DNA from: CAMDMI01 sp044359055
GTDB lineage: Bacteria > Bacteroidota > Bacteroidia > Cytophagales > Flexibacteraceae
Length of the DNA stretch: 28,567 nt
Direction of reading: 5' to 3'
NCBI GenBank assembly: GCA_044359055.1
Contig: JBIKMV010000007.1
Span: 1 to 28,567 of the forward strand
The translations under genes were made by a program, and so were the position numbers. The notes under the pieces are model-generated. The model was given only the letters and a program-made list of their open reading frames with translations. It was not told where the DNA came from and searched no databases. How positions within the stretch are numbered: position 1 is the stretch's first letter; each line of letters opens with the position of its first letter. Shown piece by piece: positions 23,858-28,567 of the stretch.

Positions 23858-24792
23858 GTTGTTTTTTTGGCTCTTGGGTGAAATTCGGTGATAACCTGAC
23901 TCAGGTAGCCCATATCCAGGTGGGTGTAAATTTCGGTGGTGGTGATGGATTCGTGCCCCAGCATTTCCTGAATCATCCGCAAATCTGCACCGCCCTCAAG
24001 CAAATGTGTGGCAAAAGAATGCCGGAAGGTATGCGGACTGATTTTTTTTCCGATTCCAGCCAGCTTGCCCAATTTCACCACCGTTTTGAAAATAGAAATG
24101 CGGCTTAAGTTTTTTCCTCTGGGATTCAGCAGCAAATAATCGGAGAAACCGGGATGAATTTTGACCTTGTCACGCACATTTTCCTGATACAGCTTTACTG
24201 CACGAATGGCCTCCAGGCCGATGGGAACAAGTCTTTCCTTATCTGTTTTGCCGATAACGCGGATAAATCCGGCTTCGAAATACAGTTGGGAAATAAGCAG
24301 GTTGCTCAATTCTGAAACCCTGAGTCCGCAGCCGTATAAAAGCTCAATCATCATTTTATCCCGCAGTCCGTTTACCGGGTCTGAATCGGTAGTTTCCAGA
24401 ATTTTTTCGATTTCAAATACCTCCAGAAAAGAAGGAAGTTTTTTGGGAAGGGCCGGTCCCTGAATAAGAATGGCGGGACTGCTTTCTATTTTTTCTTCAT
24501 AAACGAGGTAGTGAAAAAAGGCTTTCAAACCGGAAAGAATCCTTGCCTGACTGTGGGCGGCAATACCTGTTTCGGCCAGCAGCTTGATAAAAGATTCGAT
24601 ATGGGCTTTGATTGTGTCATAGGGCAAAACGGTGAGGCCCTGATCAAGAAAAAATTTCAGCAGTAACTTGACATCATGGATGTAGGCCGAGCGGGTATGT
24701 TCAGAAGCCGCTTTTTCCAGTTGAAGAAAAAGTCCGAACTGTTCCAGCTCCCGTTCCCATATTTCCTCCTGACTTTGAACAGGGCGATTCAT
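23854..24792 (-). CDS. xerD: Site-specific tyrosine recombinase XerD/XerC type
   Basis: A 312-residue tyrosine recombinase. It has the N-terminal SAM-like core-binding domain (about 15-105) and a complete catalytic set: R158 in YGCGLRVSELSNLL, K182 in IGKTDKERLVP, H254 and R257 in SPHTFRHSFATHLLEGG, H280 in MLGHESITTTEIYTH, and nucleophile Y289. Length and motif spacing match XerC/XerD, which resolve chromosome dimers at dif during division; Bacteroidota commonly annotate this branch as XerD. No integrase-type neighbours, attachment-site repeats or phage genes are visible, so it is a housekeeping recombinase, not an element. The first gene of a run with a methyltransferase, a Nif3-like gene and a zinc-ribbon gene. 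Confidence 0.92.
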   Translation of the reverse strand: MNRPVQSQEEIWERELEQFGLFLQLEKAASEHTRSAYIHDVKLLLKFFLDQGLTVLPYDTIKAHIESFIKLLAETGIAAHSQARILSGLKAFFHYLVYEEKIESSPAILIQGPALPKKLPSFLEVFEIEKILETTDSDPVNGLRDKMMIELLYGCGLRVSELSNLLISQLYFEAGFIRVIGKTDKERLVPIGLEAIRAVKLYQENVRDKVKIHPGFSDYLLLNPRGKNLSRISIFKTVVKLGKLAGIGKKISPHTFRHSFATHLLEGGADLRMIQEMLGHESITTTEIYTHLDMGYLSQVITEFHPRAKKTT

Positions 24793-24897
24793 GGAGGCAA
24801 AGAAAGGATATTATCCCGCTACTGTAAACACAAATTCCCACACGGACCCGTTTACAATTCTGGGCATTTTGATTTAGGTTTACGCCTCTTAATCATT

Positions 24898-26751
24898 ATG
24901 CAAATTTCATCTCCTTACCGGGCTGAAACTTCCGGAATATCCGCCTTTCTGGTTTTGCTGGTTGTGTACAGCATCACCCTGGCACCGACCATGCTGCACA
25001 TCGACTGCGGCGAACTTGCAGCAGCGCAATATACCCTGGGCATCAGCCATCCTACTGGTTATCCGCTCTTTACCATTCTGGGCTATTTGTTTCTGAAAAT
25101 TCCCCTCTTCGAAAGGCCCGTCACCCAGTCTAATTGGCTTTCGGCCCTTTGGACAGCTGTAGGAACCGGGATTTTTACTCATTTGATATTCAGACTTTTA
25201 ACCTTCAATCCGCCGGTATCGGTACCCCAAAAAAAGAAAGAAGAAAAACCCCGTCCCCTTTGTCTTCCGGCCGAGGCCTTCTGGATTTCCCTTTCTTCAG
25301 GGCTTTTTTTCGGCTTCACCCTGACGGTTTGGGCCCAGGCCACCTCTGTAGAGGTATACAGCCTGCATATCCTCTTGTTGTCGCTCATGCTCATTTCCTT
25401 ATTTTCGGCATGGGAGAAAAATACCCGCAAAAGCTGGATACTGGCTTCGGTCTTTCTGGCCCTCGGATTTTCTAACCACATGACCACCCTGATGGTCTTG
25501 CCTGCAGCTGCTTTTCTTTACTTTAATAAAAACGGCATGCATAAAAATGCATTTCAGGCTTTGCTTCTGCCCTCCCTGACCGGATTGGCTGTCTTGATGC
25601 TGATGTATGGATTTCTTTACCAGCGGGCTCAGGCCCAGCCCGTTCTGAGCTGGGGCAACATCCACGACTGGACTACTTTTGAAAGACACCTGAGCGGGCA
25701 GCAATACCGAACCTGGATTATGGCAGGAAGCAAAGTTGCCGCCCGGAATCTGGGAAAATTTTTGAAAGCCATTCCCTCCGAATGGGCCCTGATTGGTCCG
25801 GTCCTGATGGTTTTGGGATTCTCCTATGGATTCAGAATGGTGAGAGGGATGGCAATTGCCTTATTTATCGGTATGATGGTCAATATTTTATATGTCATTC
25901 AATACGACATCAAGGACCTGGAGCCTTACTTTTTGCTGGCGATGGCTGCCATGGCCATTTTTATGGCCTTCGGTATGAAAAGGATGCTGGACCAATGGAA
26001 GCTGTCCCGGCTTGCCCCCGGACTGTTGCTTTTTCCTGCACTGGCCTTTGCCCTCAATTTTTCAAAATCAGACCAAAGTAAAACGAGGTTTTTTGAGCAA
26101 TACACCCAGGCTTCACTGGATTCGGTAGAGCCCAATTCGCTGATTTTCACACAGCAATGGGATTTTTTGATTACCCCGTATTACTACCTGAGGATGGCAG
26201 AAGGAAAATATCAAAATCTGATGGTGCTGGACAAAGAATTGATGCGTCGCTCCTGGTACCTCAGGGGACAAGCCGTGCGTCTGGACAAAGAAATTTTTAG
26301 CGGAGCCGAAAATGAATTGGAGACCTTTCTGGCTCTGCTTCAGCCCTTTGAAGAAAACAAACCCCATCAGGCCAATGCTTTGGAAGAAGCCTACCAAAAT
26401 CTGATGTCTCGGGTATTGGTCACACAATTGAAAAAGCGGCCGGTTTACCTGGGCATGGAATATTACCGGAATGAAGAGGTCCGCATACCGGCAGGCTATA
26501 CGGTAATTCCGGCCGGATTTTTCATGAAACTGATTCCGGCTGAGGCGGAAAAAAACTACATCCCTGCAGCCTTGATTCGCTTTTCACCAGAAATCCCTGC
26601 GAATTGGGGACCGGCCTCTGCCAATGCCTACTATTCGGACTTTATAAAAAATGTGTGGAATTCGGGTTGTAACCTGAGGGCCGAATACGAAAAATTCCAT
26701 GGCAAAGCCGAAATGGCAGAAGCCTGGCGCAGGGCAGCCCTCAATCCCTGA
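24898..26751 (+). CDS. DUF2723 family membrane protein, probable GT-C glycosyltransferase
   Basis: A 617-residue polytopic membrane protein. The N-terminal DUF2723 signature follows the first transmembrane helix: MLHIDCGELAAAQYTLG with D36 and E39, then SHPTGYPLFTILG. Many further hydrophobic segments fill residues 55-400, and a soluble C-terminal part follows. The acidic D-x-G-E loop and topology resemble GT-C glycosyltransferases of the protein O-mannosyltransferase type, which use lipid-linked sugars and act on the periplasmic side. The start ATG at 24898 is chosen over an upstream in-frame start (24676) that would run through the xerD gene on the other strand. Its 3' end overlaps the convergent GNAT gene by 11 bases. 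Substrate unknown. Confidence 0.85.
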   Translation: MQISSPYRAETSGISAFLVLLVVYSITLAPTMLHIDCGELAAAQYTLGISHPTGYPLFTILGYLFLKIPLFERPVTQSNWLSALWTAVGTGIFTHLIFRLLTFNPPVSVPQKKKEEKPRPLCLPAEAFWISLSSGLFFGFTLTVWAQATSVEVYSLHILLLSLMLISLFSAWEKNTRKSWILASVFLALGFSNHMTTLMVLPAAAFLYFNKNGMHKNAFQALLLPSLTGLAVLMLMYGFLYQRAQAQPVLSWGNIHDWTTFERHLSGQQYRTWIMAGSKVAARNLGKFLKAIPSEWALIGPVLMVLGFSYGFRMVRGMAIALFIGMMVNILYVIQYDIKDLEPYFLLAMAAMAIFMAFGMKRMLDQWKLSRLAPGLLLFPALAFALNFSKSDQSKTRFFEQYTQASLDSVEPNSLIFTQQWDFLITPYYYLRMAEGKYQNLMVLDKELMRRSWYLRGQAVRLDKEIFSGAENELETFLALLQPFEENKPHQANALEEAYQNLMSRVLVTQLKKRPVYLGMEYYRNEEVRIPAGYTVIPAGFFMKLIPAEAEKNYIPAALIRFSPEIPANWGPASANAYYSDFIKNVWNSGCNLRAEYEKFHGKAEMAEAWRRAALNP

Positions 26752-27289
26752 GTTGACCGGCGGCCCGAATCCAATCCGCCTTTCGGATTTCGTAAATGAA
26801 ATTGAGATTGTTGCTTTCTCCGTAGTAAGCCATTTCCTGTTCGGTCAGTTTAGTGGCCCCCAGCCTTTCTATGGCAATCTGAGACCGCCTGTTTACCGAA
26901 CCCACATGAAAATGAACGCTTTCCACAAACTGAAAGATATAATCCAGCATCAGTTTTTTTACTGCAGGATTATAATTTCCGCCCCACCATGCTTTGCCCA
27001 AAAAGGTGTATCCTATGGCAATTTTCATTTTCTGAGGGTCATATTCATAAAAACGGGAGCAGCCAATGGGAAACCCGCCTGCCTTTTCCGAAATAAGGAG
27101 CGCTCCTCCGGATTCCATGGCACCTTTAAAATAATTTTCAAAAACTGGCCTTTGGTAGCGGTTGGGGGTTGGATGCTGCGCCCATACATCAGGATCTGAA
27201 GCCAGCGCATACAAAGATTCGAAATCACTTTCGGATAAAGGCCTCAGGCTTACCAGATTGTTTTTCAAATGGGGCTGAAGGTGGATCAT
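26741..27289 (-). CDS. RimJ/RimL-type GNAT acetyltransferase
   Basis: A 182-residue GNAT enzyme of the Acetyltransf_3 (RimL-like) group. It shows VSLRPLSESDFESLYALASD at the N terminus, IGCSRFYEYDP, then the CoA-binding region IAIGYTFLGKAWWGGNYNPA (G-Y-x-x-x-x-x-x-W-x-G-G-x-x-x) and the motif B helix VNRRSQIAIERLGA. These features are typical for enzymes that acetylate protein N-termini or small amines. The ATG at 27289 is chosen because the 16 residues above it are not conserved in character and overlap the downstream terminator region. It overlaps the convergent DUF2723 gene by 11 bases. Target unknown. Confidence 0.88.
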   Translation of the reverse strand: MIHLQPHLKNNLVSLRPLSESDFESLYALASDPDVWAQHPTPNRYQRPVFENYFKGAMESGGALLISEKAGGFPIGCSRFYEYDPQKMKIAIGYTFLGKAWWGGNYNPAVKKLMLDYIFQFVESVHFHVGSVNRRSQIAIERLGATKLTEQEMAYYGESNNLNFIYEIRKADWIRAAGQLRD

Positions 27290-27310
27290 GTATTTTTTGA
27301 AAAGGATTTC

Positions 27311-27350
27311 AAAAAAATAAAAAAACCCCGGAATCAAAAAGACTCCGGGG
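27311..27350 (-). terminator. Intrinsic terminator after the DUF4397 gene
   Basis: CCCCGGA (27326-27332) and TCCGGGG (27344-27350) form a 7-bp GC-rich stem with an 11-base loop. Read on the minus strand it runs into a long T-rich tract (27311-27325). It follows the stop of the DUF4397 gene by about 45 bases and separates that gene from the RimL-type gene. Confidence 0.85.
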
Positions 27351-27394
27351 CCAACAGTTCAGATAAGTTTATTATCTGACGAACTATTCATGGC

Positions 27395-28567
27395 TTAATC
27401 CACCATGATCTTCGAAGCAAACCACTCGCCGCTTGCGGTTCTGGTTTTCAGCATATACAATCCGGACTTCAAATTACCGGACACTTCCACACCTGAATCC
27501 GATGATGAAATCGGATTAATATTCATCGTAATGGTTTTACCATCCATGCCCACAGCTTCAGCAGCTATGATTTTGTCGCTTCTTTCAGATTGGATTACAA
27601 AGCGGCCGGATGAAGGATTGGGATAAAGTGTAAATCCGTTTTGCAAAAGAGATTTTGCAGCAGAAGTAAAAATGGGAAGCAAAATTGCATTTCCGGAGGG
27701 GGTAACGGCCAGCAGCCCGAATGCAGCTCCGTTTTGGTTGGCAGCAGGATCTAGGAAACCGGAGGCCATTACCACAATGGCACTATCAGGAAAGGCTGAA
27801 AGGGGAGCTGTGTAAGCTGCAACTACAGCAGATTGTGTAGAATCGGTAACTTCAACAACCAGATTCAGATTGGGGGCCGAAAGATAAGGAGTAAAGTCAC
27901 GAAAGCCGGCATTGTTTACCAATGTAGGACCTCCCTGAACCCGGACATCCACTTTGGGTGCATCGGTGCAGGCATGCAACACCCTTAAATCCACATTGTT
28001 GCCGGTTGTTGCTGTAGAAGAGATTTCTCTTGCTCCGGGCATTACGGTAATATCAAAATTACGGTTTCTGCCTTCAGGGTTGGCGGCATAGCCTGTGGTA
28101 GAAAGCAATCCTGTTGCTACAAGGGTATAGCTTTCGTCGCCTGCCAACTCATATACTTTCTTGAAAGCGGGATTGCTCGTGTCTGTTCCGGCAGAGGCAC
28201 CCTTCAGGGCAACAGTAAGCGGAACTCCGGCATTGAGGGTGACAAAAGGAGTGGCCTTTCTGAATTGAAGACCGGGAATGGCTTTGGCTCCATTGATGAA
28301 AACATCAACAGCAGGTGCACTGGCAGAATTGTGCACTACCTGAACCCTCGAAATGGCTTTTGGAAGCTCAATGGCCTGTCCGCCTGGAGTAAAGGCCCAC
28401 AATCCGAAACCGGGACCGGCATTGCCGCCAGTAGTGTTGGCTGCGGGATTGAAATATCCGGAAGCCAAAACCAGCGCAGTTGATCCGGCCAAAGAAGAAA
28501 GGCCGGCCTTGTATGCCAATAAATTGGGGGATCCGGAACCCGGCGCAATTTGAATGGTGTAGCTGGC
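27395..28567 (-). CDS. Secreted DUF4397-domain protein with type IX sorting domain, 5' end missing
   Basis: The 3' part (390 codons) of a gene that is open through the right edge of the window; the TTG at 28519 is not a real start because the frame continues upstream with similar sequence (YTIQIAPGSGSPNLLAYKAG). DUF4397 beta-modules repeat: VQVVHNSASAPAVDVFING and LRVLHACTDAPKVDVRVQGG, and ALVLASGYFNPAAN versus AIVVMASGFLDPAAN. The last about 80 residues form a Por-secretion/T9SS type A sorting domain: FTLYPNPSSGRFVIQS, then GLYMLKTRTASGEW and the terminal KIMVD. So it should be exported by Sec, passed through the type IX system and cleaved at the surface or released. Function unknown, likely surface or adhesive. 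A strong terminator follows. Confidence 0.9.
   Translation of the reverse strand, partial: ASYTIQIAPGSGSPNLLAYKAGLSSLAGSTALVLASGYFNPAANTTGGNAGPGFGLWAFTPGGQAIELPKAISRVQVVHNSASAPAVDVFINGAKAIPGLQFRKATPFVTLNAGVPLTVALKGASAGTDTSNPAFKKVYELAGDESYTLVATGLLSTTGYAANPEGRNRNFDITVMPGAREISSTATTGNNVDLRVLHACTDAPKVDVRVQGGPTLVNNAGFRDFTPYLSAPNLNLVVEVTDSTQSAVVAAYTAPLSAFPDSAIVVMASGFLDPAANQNGAAFGLLAVTPSGNAILLPIFTSAAKSLLQNGFTLYPNPSSGRFVIQSERSDKIIAAEAVGMDGKTITMNINPISSSDSGVEVSGNLKSGLYMLKTRTASGEWFASKIMVD

Noticed and set aside
23854..24792. Integrase of a mobile element
   Set aside because: Complete XerC/D-type protein in a housekeeping gene run; no att-like repeats, tRNA gene, phage or conjugation genes nearby.
24826..24856. 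Inverted repeat GTAAAC/GTTTAC between xerD and the DUF2723 gene
   Set aside because: Six-base arms 20 bases apart are too short to distinguish from chance without conservation.

Overview
The window is a dense stretch of ordinary chromosome from a member of the Bacteroidota. Four things support this: a secreted protein ending in a type IX secretion (Por) sorting domain, the long (about 630-residue) form of amidophosphoribosyltransferase, a DUF2723 membrane glycosyltransferase, and several promoters that match the Bacteroidota -7 consensus TAnnTTTG. Most genes lack a Shine-Dalgarno sequence and have A-rich leaders. Base composition is moderate and fairly even. I cannot place it below phylum. 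There are no rRNA or tRNA genes, insertion sequences, prophage genes or CRISPR arrays.

Layout. Positions 1-7379 (minus strand) hold dxs, then a tight set of mpl, a DEDDh exonuclease and a large AsmA-like envelope protein. Positions 7518-10347 (plus) hold an overlapping SGNH hydrolase / MBOAT acyltransferase pair, probably an O-acetylation module for a cell-surface polymer. Converging on it (10344-12184, minus) is a translationally coupled methyltransferase / FAD-oxidoreductase pair. Positions 12426-15559 hold a small helical protein, a family 2 glycosyltransferase overlapping a YbaB/EbfC gene, an unrecognised 241-residue protein with its own promoter and terminator, and a GNAT acetyltransferase. 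Positions 15833-19888 (minus) carry an AIM24-family protein, PurF and an MscS-type channel. A 563-base gene-poor interval follows, in which two strong intrinsic terminators face each other. Positions 20452-24792 (minus) hold a small HTH regulator, then the run xerD, methyltransferase, Nif3-like protein and zinc-ribbon coiled-coil protein. The right end has a DUF2723 protein (plus), a RimL-type acetyltransferase (minus) and the 3' part of a DUF4397 / Por-sorting secreted protein that runs off the window.

Common themes are cell-envelope construction (isoprenoid precursors, peptidoglycan recycling, AsmA, glycosyl and acyl transfer, mechanosensation, secreted surface protein) and housekeeping (purines, chromosome dimer resolution). 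I found no convincing new multi-gene defence, mobile or biosynthetic system. The best leads are a two-part dispersed intergenic repeat present as an inverted pair about 15 kb apart, the interval between the facing terminators, a perfect 12-bp hairpin inside a small gene, and the paired SGNH/MBOAT and methyltransferase/oxidoreductase modules.
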